DNA from: an uncultured Eggerthellaceae bacterium
GTDB taxonomy: Bacteria; Actinomycetota; Coriobacteriia; Coriobacteriales; Eggerthellaceae
Direction: 5' to 3'
Length of the DNA: 7,462 nt
NCBI GenBank assembly: GCA_934630485.1
Contig: CAKTWD010000079.1
Span: forward strand, 1 to 7,462
The number at the start of each line of letters is the position of its first letter. Within the stretch, counting starts at the first letter, position 1. Under the pieces are notes generated by a model. The model did no database searches and had not been told where the DNA came from. It worked only from the letters and a program-made list of their open reading frames with translations. Below, piece after piece: positions 1-7,165 of this stretch. Position numbers and translations under genes: made by a program.

Positions 1-3000
1 GCGCGGGATAACACGCTTGAAATTCGTTTTGATTCGAGCGAACCGGTATAGCATCTTGATTCCCAAGGGGCTTCCCGTGCGATCGACATGCTCACGAAGA
101 AGTTCTTCGATTTCAGCGAGCTCGCTTTCATCGGGCTCTTCGATGTCAACCAAATCGCGATTGCAGCGCTGCGCAAGCGTATGCTGTCCATCGAAGACAT
201 ACGCAACGCCACCGCTCATGCCCGCAGCAAAGTTCAAACCGACTTCGCCCAGAATGACCACTTTGCCGCCCGTCATGTACTCGCATCCGTTGTTGCCGAC
301 GCCTTCAACTACCAACGTGGCGCCGGAATTGCGTACTGCAAAGCGTTGACCAGCCATTCCGTTGACGAACGCCTTGCCACCCGTTGCGCCATAGAATGCA
401 ACATTGCCGGCGACGATGTTCTCATTTGGCCTGAAAGCCGCGTTCTCGTTGGGACGAAGCGTCAGCGTTCCGCCAGAAAGACCCTTGCCAAAGTAATCGT
501 TTGCTTCGCCGATGACATTAAGCGTGACACCGCGCGGAACGAAGGCACCGAAGCTCATGCCCGCAGACCCCGAGCAGTCCACAACGATAGAGTCATCGGG
601 GATCCCTTCGGGGTGATCCTTCGTCACCTGCGAGCCCAGCATCGTGCCGACCGCGCGATTGATGTTGGCGATGTCGACGCCGAAACGCTGAGTGCCCAGA
701 TGCTCCCTCGCCTCTTTGGTGTACGGCACCAGCAATGTGGCATCGAGCGTGAAGGGAAGCACATCCTCGGGAGCCAAGGCCGGAAGGCTATGGCGGCAAT
801 CGGCGCCGGGAACATCCGCGCATATCTCGGTTTTCGCCTGATACACCACCGGAGAAAGGTCAAGCAGCTGCGCCTTCCAGCTTTCCACCGGAGCGGTCTG
901 CTTCAGAAGCTCGGGGTGACCCACCATATCCCCAACGGTGCGGAAACCAAGCCGCGCCATGATATGACGAAGATGCTCAGCGACCATCAGCATATAATTC
1001 ACGACATATTCGGGCTTGCCCTTGAAACGCCCACGCAGCTTGCAATTCTGCGTGGCAATGCCAACCGGGCACGTGTCTTGCTGGCAATCACGCTGCATCA
1101 AACATCCCATGACGATCAGCGGCATAGTTGCGAAACCGAATTCCTCGGCACCAAGCAAGCAGGCCATCGCAACATCGCGACCATCAACCAGCTTTCCGTC
1201 GGCCTCTACGACGACACGCGAACGCAACCCGTTCTGAAGGAGCGTCTGCTGTGCTTCCGCCAATCCAAGTTCCAGCGGAAGGCCGGCATGATAAATGGAA
1301 TCGCGCGGTGCCGCACCGGTTCCGCCGTTGGAACCCGAGATCAGGATCTTATGAGCGCCGCCTTTAGCGACACCGGTGGCAATGGTTCCGACGCCCGCTT
1401 CGGAAACGAGTTTCACCGAAATCCTGGCGCTTGGGTTGGCGTTCTTCATATCGAAGATCAGCTCCGCAAGATCCTCGATCGAATAGATGTCATGATGCGG
1501 CGGCGGGGAAATAAGGCTCAAGCCCGGCGTGGAACGGCGGGTCTTCGCGATCCACGGCCAAACCTTGCTTCCGGGAAGATGCCCGCCTTCACCCGGCTTC
1601 GCACCTTGCGCCATCTTGATCTGGATTTCGCGGGCGCTCATCAAATAACGGCTGGTCACGCCAAAGCGACCGGATGCGATCTGCTTGATCGCAGACAACT
1701 TGCTATCGCCATTGGGAAGACGCGTTTCGCGCGCCGTGTCCTCACCGCCCTCGCCGGTGTTCGACTTACCACCAAGTCGATTCATGGCAATGGCAAGGCA
1801 CTCGTGAGCCTCCTTGGAGATGGAGCCGTAGCTCATCGCGCCCGTGGTGAAGCGCTTGACGATCTCGGCTGCAGGCTCCACCTGATCAAGCGGAATGGAA
1901 TCGGCATGCTCGAAATCGAATTCAAGCAGGTCACGCAACGTGACTGCACGCCCTTGAGGATGCATCGCAGCGCTGAATTCCATGAACGTGTCGAAATCGT
2001 TCTCACGGGCGGCTTGCTGCAAGAGCGTGATGGTCGTGGGGTTAACGAGATGCTCTTCCCCGCCATTCGGACGCCACTTAGTCAAACCCGAACTCGAAAG
2101 CACCGACGGAGCAACGGATGCCGCCTGCGCAACCATACGGTCATAACGCATATCGCATTCACGCTGGATATCGTCGATGCCAAGACCGCCGATCCTGCTG
2201 ACAGTTCCGGTGAAGTGTTCGTCGATCACCTCGTCGGATAGACCAAGCACTTCGAAAACCTGAGCGCTGTGGTACCCCTGCATAGTCGAGATGCCCATCT
2301 TTGACATGATGGAAACCACACCCGCAACCACTGCCTTGTTGTAGTTGGCGATTGCCGTCGCGCAGTCCTGCTCGATGATACGCATCGCACAAAAATGCTC
2401 GATGCTTTCGTGAGCCAAGTACGGGAAGATGCCCGATGCAGAATAACCCACCAACGTTGCGAAATCGTGCGGCGTGATGGCGTCACCCGTTTCGACGATG
2501 ATGTCCGCATTGGTGCGCACGCCGCAACGAAGCAGATGGTTATGGACGCTTGCGACAGCCAACAGCGACGGGATAGGAACTTCACCCTGACCTGCGCGAT
2601 CGGAGATGACAAGGATGTTAACGCCGGATTCTATCGCAGCGATCGCCTCGCTATGCAAGCGCTCAAGCGCCTCACGCAGCGCGTTCTTTCCGTCACCAAC
2701 ACGATAGGTGGCATGAAGCGTGGTAGCCTTGAATCCCTGCTCATCGATATGCGCCAGCGCGTCGAATTCCCGCATGGTAAGAAGCGGGGTCTCCAGCTTC
2801 ACCAAACGGCAGTTCTCACGAGCATCCTCGAGCATATTGCCGTGATTGCCCAAATATAGAAGCGTTGACGTGATGAACGACTCACGAAGTGCATCGATAG
2901 GTGGATTGGTAACCTGAGCGAACAGCTGATTGAAATAATCGAACAGGCGGCGGTCCTTATCGGTCAGGCAAGCAAGCGGAACATCCATTCCCATCGACGC

Positions 3001-4530
3001 CAACGGGGTCTTCCCCGTACGGGCCATAGGAAGAATCGCCTCTTGCATGTCATCGTAATGGAACCCGTGAACCACCTGACGATGCGTCAGATCGATGTCG
3101 TCATCAACTGCAGCGTCTTCTTCAAACGCAGCGTTTTTCTCCAGCAGATCAGTCATCTCGATCATGCGCGAGTCGATCCACTCGCGGTAGGGACGCTCAT
3201 TTGCCAGATCGTTCTTCACCTCGTCGTCGAACATCACGCGACCGCGTGAAGGATCCACCACGAGCATTTGCCCAGGGCCCAAACTTCCCGAGACCAGGAT
3301 ATTCGCAGGGTCGACATCAAGGACGCCCACTTCACTCGAAAGAACCAGACGGTTGTCCTTGGTCACATAATAACGCGCAGGACGCAGACCGTTTCGATCG
3401 AGGGTTGCGCCAAGAATCACACCATCGGTGAACGCCAACGCAGCAGGGCCGTCCCACGCTTCCGTCAGCATCGACTGGTATTCGTCCCATGCGCGACGAC
3501 GCTCGGACAAAGCCGGGTTGTGATCCCACGGCTCGGGAACAAGCATCGACATGGCACGCGGAAGCGAGCGGCCGTTCATGTGCAGGAACTCAACGACGTT
3601 GTCGAGCATTGCCGAGTCCGAGCCTTCGCGATTGATAACCGGAAGGGTCTTTGCGAGGTCGTCCTGAAGAACCGGCGAATAAAGCTCAGGTTCGCGCGCA
3701 GCAACCCAATTCTTGTTGCCCTTCAGCGTGTTGATCTCGCCGTTATGAATGATGTAGCGATTAGGGTGAGCGCGCTCCCAAGCAGGCATGGTGTTAGTGC
3801 TGTAGCGCGAATGAACAAGCGCGATGGCCGTTTCAGTTGAGGCATCGGCCAAATCGGTATAGAAACCGCGCATCTGCGTAGCCAACAGCATTCCCTTGTA
3901 AACGATGGTACGCGAGCTCATCGAGCAAATATAGAAGATCTTTTCCGCCAGCTCCGAGGAAGCGTCTCCAGCCTTTTCGATCTCCCTTCGGCAAATGTAG
4001 AGCGCACGCTCGAAGTTATCGCGCGTCTCGCAATTGGCGGGTCGGCCCAAAAAGGCCTGCTTGATGACGGGCATCGACGCAATGGCGGTTTCGCCCAAAC
4101 CGTGAGCATCGGTGGGGACATCGCGCCAGAACAAAAGCGGGATTCCGTTCGCCGCACAACCGTCAGCAAAAACGCGCATTGCATCGGCGACTCCCTGCTC
4201 GTCCTGAGGAAGGAACACCATTGCCACCGCGTAGTCGCCTTCTTCGGGAAGGATGTGCCCGTACTTCTGCGCTTCCTTCCGGAAGAAACGATGCGGCACC
4301 TGGAACAGAACGCCTGCACCATCGCCGGTGTTCCGCTCAAGACCAACGCCACCACGATGCTCGAGGTTAATAAGCACCGAGAGAGCATCGTCTAGCATCT
4401 GATGCGATTTCAAACCGTCAAGCTGAGCCAGCGCGCCCAATCCACACGCGTCATGCTCGAATTCGCTGCGGTAAAGACCAAGCTGCTCGTTTCGCCTCGA
4501 GTTAAGTTGCCTCATCTTCGACACACCCAT
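1..4530 (-). CDS. gltB: Glutamate synthase large (alpha) subunit, GltB; 3' end cut by window edge
   Basis: Cytosolic glutamine-2-oxoglutarate aminotransferase (GOGAT). It releases ammonia from glutamine and uses it to reductively aminate 2-oxoglutarate, giving two glutamates. I read 1510 codons with no stop. Domains in order: class II glutamine amidotransferase with nucleophile Cys29 in HDACGLGA (residue 1 after propeptide removal in the family), then EHRGGVGLERNTGDGAGVL, RYSTNTMPAWE and IIHNGEINTLKGNKNW; central domain, residues about 470-760, ending near SKMGIST (about 743-749); FMN/2-oxoglutarate domain with AMSYGSIS, NRLGGKSNTGEGGE and SGSNGGTGAAP; 3Fe-4S cysteines Cys1143, Cys1149 and Cys1154 with the family's Cx5Cx4C spacing; C-terminal beta-helix with GSAGMSFGAF. 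The last visible residues, FKRVIPR, match the usual terminal motif, so probably only about ten residues are missing. The start is uncertain: ATG at 4530 is the longest, but GTG at 4524 is better spaced (6 nt) from AAGGGGG, and ATG at 4515 is also possible. A gltD partner, if adjacent, lies off the left edge. Confidence 0.97.
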   Translation of the reverse strand, partial: MGVSKMRQLNSRRNEQLGLYRSEFEHDACGLGALAQLDGLKSHQMLDDALSVLINLEHRGGVGLERNTGDGAGVLFQVPHRFFRKEAQKYGHILPEEGDYAVAMVFLPQDEQGVADAMRVFADGCAANGIPLLFWRDVPTDAHGLGETAIASMPVIKQAFLGRPANCETRDNFERALYICRREIEKAGDASSELAEKIFYICSMSSRTIVYKGMLLATQMRGFYTDLADASTETAIALVHSRYSTNTMPAWERAHPNRYIIHNGEINTLKGNKNWVAAREPELYSPVLQDDLAKTLPVINREGSDSAMLDNVVEFLHMNGRSLPRAMSMLVPEPWDHNPALSERRRAWDEYQSMLTEAWDGPAALAFTDGVILGATLDRNGLRPARYYVTKDNRLVLSSEVGVLDVDPANILVSGSLGPGQMLVVDPSRGRVMFDDEVKNDLANERPYREWIDSRMIEMTDLLEKNAAFEEDAAVDDDIDLTHRQVVHGFHYDDMQEAILPMARTGKTPLASMGMDVPLACLTDKDRRLFDYFNQLFAQVTNPPIDALRESFITSTLLYLGNHGNMLEDARENCRLVKLETPLLTMREFDALAHIDEQGFKATTLHATYRVGDGKNALREALERLHSEAIAAIESGVNILVISDRAGQGEVPIPSLLAVASVHNHLLRCGVRTNADIIVETGDAITPHDFATLVGYSASGIFPYLAHESIEHFCAMRIIEQDCATAIANYNKAVVAGVVSIMSKMGISTMQGYHSAQVFEVLGLSDEVIDEHFTGTVSRIGGLGIDDIQRECDMRYDRMVAQAASVAPSVLSSSGLTKWRPNGGEEHLVNPTTITLLQQAARENDFDTFMEFSAAMHPQGRAVTLRDLLEFDFEHADSIPLDQVEPAAEIVKRFTTGAMSYGSISKEAHECLAIAMNRLGGKSNTGEGGEDTARETRLPNGDSKLSAIKQIASGRFGVTSRYLMSAREIQIKMAQGAKPGEGGHLPGSKVWPWIAKTRRSTPGLSLISPPPHHDIYSIEDLAELIFDMKNANPSARISVKLVSEAGVGTIATGVAKGGAHKILISGSNGGTGAAPRDSIYHAGLPLELGLAEAQQTLLQNGLRSRVVVEADGKLVDGRDVAMACLLGAEEFGFATMPLIVMGCLMQRDCQQDTCPVGIATQNCKLRGRFKGKPEYVVNYMLMVAEHLRHIMARLGFRTVGDMVGHPELLKQTAPVESWKAQLLDLSPVVYQAKTEICADVPGADCRHSLPALAPEDVLPFTLDATLLVPYTKEAREHLGTQRFGVDIANINRAVGTMLGSQVTKDHPEGIPDDSIVVDCSGSAGMSFGAFVPRGVTLNVIGEANDYFGKGLSGGTLTLRPNENAAFRPNENIVAGNVAFYGATGGKAFVNGMAGQRFAVRNSGATLVVEGVGNNGCEYMTGGKVVILGEVGLNFAAGMSGGVAYVFDGQHTLAQRCNRDLVDIEEPDESELAEIEELLREHVDRTGSPLGIKMLYRFARIKTNFKRVIPR

Positions 4531-4540
4531 CCCCCTTCTC
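4531..4540 (-). promoter_or_regulatory. Ribosome binding site of gltB, which bears on its start
   Basis: The minus strand reads GAGAAGGGGG immediately before ATG 4530. The purine run touches that ATG, too close for good spacing. It lies 6 nt before GTG 4524 and 15 nt before ATG 4515. On spacing alone GTG 4524 is favoured; on start-codon preference ATG 4530 is. All three share the frame, so the mature enzyme beginning at the nucleophilic cysteine would be identical. Confidence 0.6.
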
Positions 4541-4544
4541 GTAT

Positions 4545-4587
4545 AGAAAAGCCGGACGCAAGGAGTGAAACCTTGCCAGTCCGGCTT
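4545..4587 (-). terminator. Intrinsic terminator-like hairpin in the gltB leader (dapF terminator and/or gltB attenuator)
   Basis: On the minus strand, arm AAGCCGGAC (4587-4579) pairs perfectly with GTCCGGCTT (4557-4549). Inside it, GCAAGG (4576-4571) pairs with CCTTGC (4563-4558) around the 7-nt loop TTTCACT. Only a 2-nt TG bulge (4578-4577) interrupts a 15-bp stem. The stem runs into TTTTCT (4550-4545), the U tract expected of a rho-independent terminator reading toward gltB. On the plus strand the hairpin is not followed by T residues, so the signal is minus-oriented. It ends about 15 nt before the gltB start, so any gltB transcript starting upstream must pass through it. The U tract is short (four U, then C and U), so efficiency may be partial. 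Confidence 0.72.
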
Positions 4588-4598
4588 CGACGAGCCGG
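4581..4598 (-). promoter_or_regulatory. Candidate anti-terminator hairpin that competes with the gltB leader terminator
   Basis: On the minus strand CCGGCT (4598-4593), loop CGTCGA (4592-4587) and AGCCGG (4586-4581) form a perfect 6-bp hairpin. Its 3' arm lies wholly inside the 5' arm of the terminator stem (4587-4579), so the two structures cannot form together. Transcription makes this hairpin first. The arrangement is that of attenuators and riboswitch expression platforms. The stem is much shorter than the competing one, so a ligand, protein or ribosome would have to stabilise it. No sensor is identified. The structure is seen; its function is inferred. Confidence 0.4.
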
Positions 4599-4733
4599 GG
4601 TGCACCGACCGAAGGAACAAACACCCAGCCCGTTGATACAACAATACGAATGCACTGCTACCGAACGATTGCAGTCTTGTTTCGATCCAGTTAATGAAAA
4701 CCGAAACCAAGCGCGCTAAAAATCAGATCGCGA

Positions 4734-5612
4734 CTAAATCTCAAGCGAACCCGCAAAGGCTTTCTTGGCGGGACCCGTCATAATGACCGAGCCCAAGTCG
4801 CCGCCTTCTTCGGACCACTCAATGCCGATCTCGCCGCCAAGCACTTTAAGGGTGACCTTGCGACCTGCACGCCCGGTCATATGCGCAGCGACCGCCGTCG
4901 CGCAGCAGCCGGTTCCACATGCAAGAGTTTCACCACAGCCGCGCTCCCAAACGCGCATGGTGATAACATCGCCATCAACATGAGCGAACTCCACATTGGT
5001 CTTTTCGGGGAATACCCCCAGCGTCTCGATCTTGGGACCGATTTCAGTCACAGGGAACGTCAACGGGTCATCCACGAAAATAACCGCATGGGGATTGCCC
5101 ATGGAAACGCACGTAGCCTGGTAAGTCTTGCCGTCAACGACGATTTCCTGTTCAAGCGCAACCGATCCCCATTCCGTCGGAACGCCCGATAGCGTAGTGG
5201 GCACCTGTGAAGGCTCCAAAATCGGAGCACCCATGTCCACTGTGGCCAGCTGCATGTTCCCCTCGATATCGCGAAGGATCGAAATTTCCTTTTTGCCCGA
5301 AAGCGTGTCCACCGCGAACGAATCCGAACCAGACTCGACAACGCCACCGTCAACAAGGAACTTCGAGAAACAGCGAATGCCGTTACCGCACATTTCCGCT
5401 TTGGTTCCGTCGGAGTTGTAATAATCCATGAACGCAACGGCATCGGGATTGATCGACGGCTTCACAACGATGACGCCATCTGCTCCCACGCCGAAGTGTC
5501 GGTCGCAAATCCACTGAACTTGCTCGTTGCTTAGGTGAAGCTGATCGAAGTAGTCCCCGATCATCACGAAGTCATTGCCTGCACCATTCATTTTCACGAA
5601 ATCGATGTGCAT
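4734..5612 (-). CDS. dapF: Diaminopimelate epimerase DapF
   Basis: Cytosolic, cofactor-independent racemase that interconverts LL- and meso-2,6-diaminopimelate. This is the penultimate step to lysine and supplies the peptidoglycan cross-linking residue. The 292-residue product has the usual family length and two-lobed layout. Visible motifs are KMNGAGNDF (residues 7-15), FGVGADGVIVV (40-50), YNSDGTKAEMCGNGIRCFSKF with the first catalytic Cys75, MGNPHAVIFV (171-180), and ERGCGETLACGTGC with the second catalytic Cys232. Both acid-base cysteines of the two-cysteine mechanism are present. The start is ATG 5612 (MHIDFVKM), which has AGAGG 5 nt upstream. An in-frame ATG at 5627 would add MKEGI but has no Shine-Dalgarno sequence and would place the good one inside the coding region. 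The gene lies head to head with dapL, whose product supplies its substrate, and upstream of gltB on the same strand. Confidence 0.97.
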   Translation of the reverse strand: MHIDFVKMNGAGNDFVMIGDYFDQLHLSNEQVQWICDRHFGVGADGVIVVKPSINPDAVAFMDYYNSDGTKAEMCGNGIRCFSKFLVDGGVVESGSDSFAVDTLSGKKEISILRDIEGNMQLATVDMGAPILEPSQVPTTLSGVPTEWGSVALEQEIVVDGKTYQATCVSMGNPHAVIFVDDPLTFPVTEIGPKIETLGVFPEKTNVEFAHVDGDVITMRVWERGCGETLACGTGCCATAVAAHMTGRAGRKVTLKVLGGEIGIEWSEEGGDLGSVIMTGPAKKAFAGSLEI

Positions 5613-5622
5613 GATTCCCTCT
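5613..5622 (-). promoter_or_regulatory. Ribosome binding site that fixes the dapF start
   Basis: The minus strand reads AGAGGGAATC directly before ATG 5612, so GAGG sits 5 nt from the start codon. The alternative ATG 5627 is preceded by GAGAACACGTC, which has no comparable purine core. This supports the shorter, 292-residue DapF. Confidence 0.75.
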
Positions 5623-5623
5623 T

Positions 5624-5644
5624 TCATGACGTGTTCTCATGACG
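5624..5644. repeat. Short direct repeat TCATGACG upstream of dapF
   Basis: Two identical 8-nt copies, at 5624-5631 and 5637-5644, are separated by TGTTC. Each contains the palindrome TCATGA. The first copy overlaps the in-frame upstream ATG of dapF and lies just 5' of its Shine-Dalgarno sequence. It could be a small operator, but an 8-nt repeat can arise by chance. Confidence 0.3.
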
Positions 5645-5844
5645 AGGTGCAGCAACGATTCGATTGTCGATCTGCAAGCGAGTAACGCGCATTATCGCCA
5701 GCTCCCCGTCTTGATGCGATACTAAGAAAATCTGAATGGGCTGTTTGTAACAGAGCGATTAAATCTAAATGAACTGGGCTTTTGCATACATTCTTAATCC
5801 AGCCGAAACATCAGCGGGGTATTTTCGACAGATCGGAACACATG

Positions 5845-5850
5845 AAGGAG
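5845..5850 (+). promoter_or_regulatory. Ribosome binding site of dapL
   Basis: AAGGAG lies 5 nt before ATG 5856, an almost ideal Shine-Dalgarno sequence and spacing. It selects this start over the in-frame ATG at 5769, which would add 29 residues unlike the family and has no purine-rich site ahead of it. Confidence 0.85.
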
Positions 5851-5855
5851 CATGT

Positions 5856-7073
5856 ATGGCCAAGCCTAACTTTAACTATGCTAAGTTACCTGCTAGTTAC
5901 CTTTTTGCGAATATCGCCCACGAAACCGCGGCCTACCAGGAAGCCCACCCCGAAGCGAAACTGATAAAGATGGGGATCGGCGACGTCACCCGTCCTTTGG
6001 CACCCGCGGTCATCAAAGCAATGCATGAAGCAGTCGATGATCTTGCCACCCCCGAGCACTTCCATGGGTATGGTCCAGAGCAAGGCTACGACTTCCTGCG
6101 CGAAGCGATTCTGGAAAACGATTTCAAGGCTCGTGGTATCGACATCTCACTTGACGAGATCTTCGTCTCGGATGGTGCGAAAAGCGACTGCGGAAACATC
6201 GGCGATCTGTTCGACGTCGACAACGTCATCGCCGTGTGCGATCCCGTTTACCCCGTTTACGTGGATTCGAACGCCATGTCCGGTCGTGCTGGAGAATACG
6301 ATGCAGCCACCGAAAAGTGGTCGAACATCGTGTACATGCCCACTACCGCTGAAAACGGATTCAATCCCGAACTACCCAAGGAACACGTTGACATCGTGTA
6401 CCTTTGCTCGCCGAACAATCCCACGGGAACGGTTCTTTCTTACGATCAACTGAAAACCTGGGTTGACTACGCCAATGAAACGCAAGCCGTCATCATGTTC
6501 GATGCCGCCTACGAAAGGTTCATCACCGAAGAAGGCATCCCGCATTCCATATTCGAGATTCCGGGAGCGCGTACCTGCGCCATCGAGTTCCGCTCATTCT
6601 CGAAAACCGCAGGCTTCACGGGTGCGCGCTGCGGCTATACCGTAGTGCCGAAGGATCTGGTACGCGAAGGGCAGAACCTCAACGCCATGTGGAATCGCCG
6701 TCAAACCACAAAGTTCAACGGAGCTTCTTACGTCATCCAGCGTGGAGCTGCTGCGATCTTCACCCCCGAGGGCTCGGCTCAAATCGACGAGACCATCGAC
6801 TACTATCGCAAGAACGCGCATATGATCAAGGAAGGCCTTGAAGCGGCGGGGTACGAGGTCTACGGAGCTGTGAACAGCCCGTACATCTGGTGCAAGACCC
6901 CTGATGGCATGGGATCCTGGGACTTTTTCCGCAAGTTGCTTACCGAGGCCAATGTCATCACCACCCCAGGCGCCGGCTTCGGCCCATCAGGCGAAGGCTA
7001 TATCCGACTGACCGCTTTCGGCAGCGCAGAAAGCACGAAGGAAGCCCTTGAGCGCATTGCGAACATGGCGTGA
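5856..7073 (+). CDS. dapL: LL-diaminopimelate aminotransferase DapL
   Basis: Pyridoxal-phosphate enzyme of fold type I that converts tetrahydrodipicolinate and glutamate to LL-diaminopimelate and 2-oxoglutarate in one step. It replaces the succinylase or acetylase branch (DapD, DapC, DapE) of the lysine pathway. The 405-residue product is the normal length. Motifs: IKMGIGDVTRPLAPAV (about 37-52), GYGPEQGYDFLREAI (71-85), FVSDGAKSDCGNIGDLF (103-119), DPVYPVYVDSN (129-139), CSPNNPTGTVL (184-194), DAAYE with Asp216 and Tyr219 near the cofactor, the Schiff-base lysine Lys250 in SFSKTAGFTGARCGYTVVP, and GYIRLTAFG (381-389), whose Arg384 should bind the substrate carboxylate. The exact DapL signatures set it apart from general aspartate aminotransferases. 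It is transcribed away from dapF, the next enzyme in the path. No clear terminator follows before the insertion sequence begins 55 nt after the stop. Confidence 0.96.
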   Translation: MAKPNFNYAKLPASYLFANIAHETAAYQEAHPEAKLIKMGIGDVTRPLAPAVIKAMHEAVDDLATPEHFHGYGPEQGYDFLREAILENDFKARGIDISLDEIFVSDGAKSDCGNIGDLFDVDNVIAVCDPVYPVYVDSNAMSGRAGEYDAATEKWSNIVYMPTTAENGFNPELPKEHVDIVYLCSPNNPTGTVLSYDQLKTWVDYANETQAVIMFDAAYERFITEEGIPHSIFEIPGARTCAIEFRSFSKTAGFTGARCGYTVVPKDLVREGQNLNAMWNRRQTTKFNGASYVIQRGAAAIFTPEGSAQIDETIDYYRKNAHMIKEGLEAAGYEVYGAVNSPYIWCKTPDGMGSWDFFRKLLTEANVITTPGAGFGPSGEGYIRLTAFGSAESTKEALERIANMA

Positions 7074-7127
7074 ATGCGGTGTGGTGTTCAATCGCCGGCA
7101 TAACGAAAAACGAAGGGGAGCGGCTGA
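7074..7127. other. Spacer between dapL and the insertion sequence
   Basis: This is 54 nt of host sequence with no gene. It contains an A-rich stretch (7104-7110) but no self-contained terminator hairpin. The original dapL terminator may have been displaced to the far side of the inserted element, outside this window. Confidence 0.5.
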
Positions 7128-7153
7128 TGAACTGCGCTCCAAAACTTGGACGG
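7128..7153. repeat. Terminal inverted repeat of the IS element
   Basis: The sequence begins TGAACTGCGCTCC and continues through AAAACTTGGAC. It resembles IS150-group ends, which run roughly TGAACTG, a C-rich block, then AAAAGTTGGAC. The partner repeat would lie beyond the right edge, so the exact inner limit (here 7153) is an estimate. Confidence 0.7.
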
Positions 7154-7165
7154 CCCAATAATAGA

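Larger units (their letters stand above)
4531..4733 (-). other. dapF-gltB intergenic region: structured leader of gltB
   Basis: The region is 203 nt between the dapF stop and the earliest gltB start, both on the minus strand. Besides the terminator and anti-terminator hairpins, the transcript can form ACTGC/GCAGT (4675-4671 with 4658-4654), extended by ATC/GGT across an A-A mismatch. It can also form GGGTG/CACCC (4626-4622 with 4602-4598), which partly overlaps the anti-terminator's first base. I found no convincing -35/-10 pair, no ATG-started leader peptide and no riboswitch family I can name. gltB may be read from its own promoter here or by read-through from dapF. Confidence 0.55.
5613..5855. 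promoter_or_regulatory. Divergent dapF/dapL intergenic promoter region
   Basis: The region is 243 nt between the start codons of the divergent genes and must hold promoters for both unless transcripts enter from outside. It turns AT-rich toward dapL (about 5720-5810). A -10-like GATAAT on the minus strand (5696-5691) could serve dapF, but I see no good -35 at 17 nt from it. No strong -35/-10 pair is evident for dapL. TCATGACG occurs twice, at 5624-5631 and 5637-5644, with a 13-nt period. No lysine riboswitch or terminator is recognisable. Promoter function follows from position, not from a matched motif. Confidence 0.55.

Noticed and set aside
88..2241. A 717-codon open frame on the plus strand, the longest uninterrupted ATG-to-stop frame within the window
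   Set aside because: It lies exactly codon-for-codon antisense to gltB, where stops arise only if gltB uses TTA, CTA or TCA codons, which it rarely does. Its translation matches nothing I know, while the opposite strand is an unbroken, fully recognisable GltB.
3268..3840. A 190-codon plus-strand open frame and several smaller ones across 2395-4719
   Set aside because: They are antisense shadows of gltB or of the leader, with Arg/His-rich low-complexity translations and no family match.
4539..4544. TATACG as a -10 box for gltB
   Set aside because: Transcription would begin inside or after the ribosome binding site, and no -35 lies at suitable spacing.
4593..4612. T-box-like sequence on the plus strand (GGGGTGCACCG)
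   Set aside because: It only loosely resembles the T-box AGGGTGG-ACCGCG core, has no terminator after it on the plus strand and no plus-strand gene for over 1.2 kb.
4510..4656. GTG-started small frame (VHSYCC...) in the gltB leader as a possible leader peptide
   Set aside because: There is no ribosome binding site, no enrichment in Glu or Gln codons, and it runs through the terminator into gltB in another frame.
5060..5443. A 127-codon minus-strand frame, plus other overlapping frames within dapF
   Set aside because: They are alternative-frame shadows of dapF, which carries all catalytic motifs.
5769..5855. In-frame 29-residue N-terminal extension of DapL from ATG 5769
   Set aside because: There is no Shine-Dalgarno sequence before it, its sequence does not resemble the family N-terminus, and ATG 5856 has AAGGAG at 5 nt and gives normal family length.
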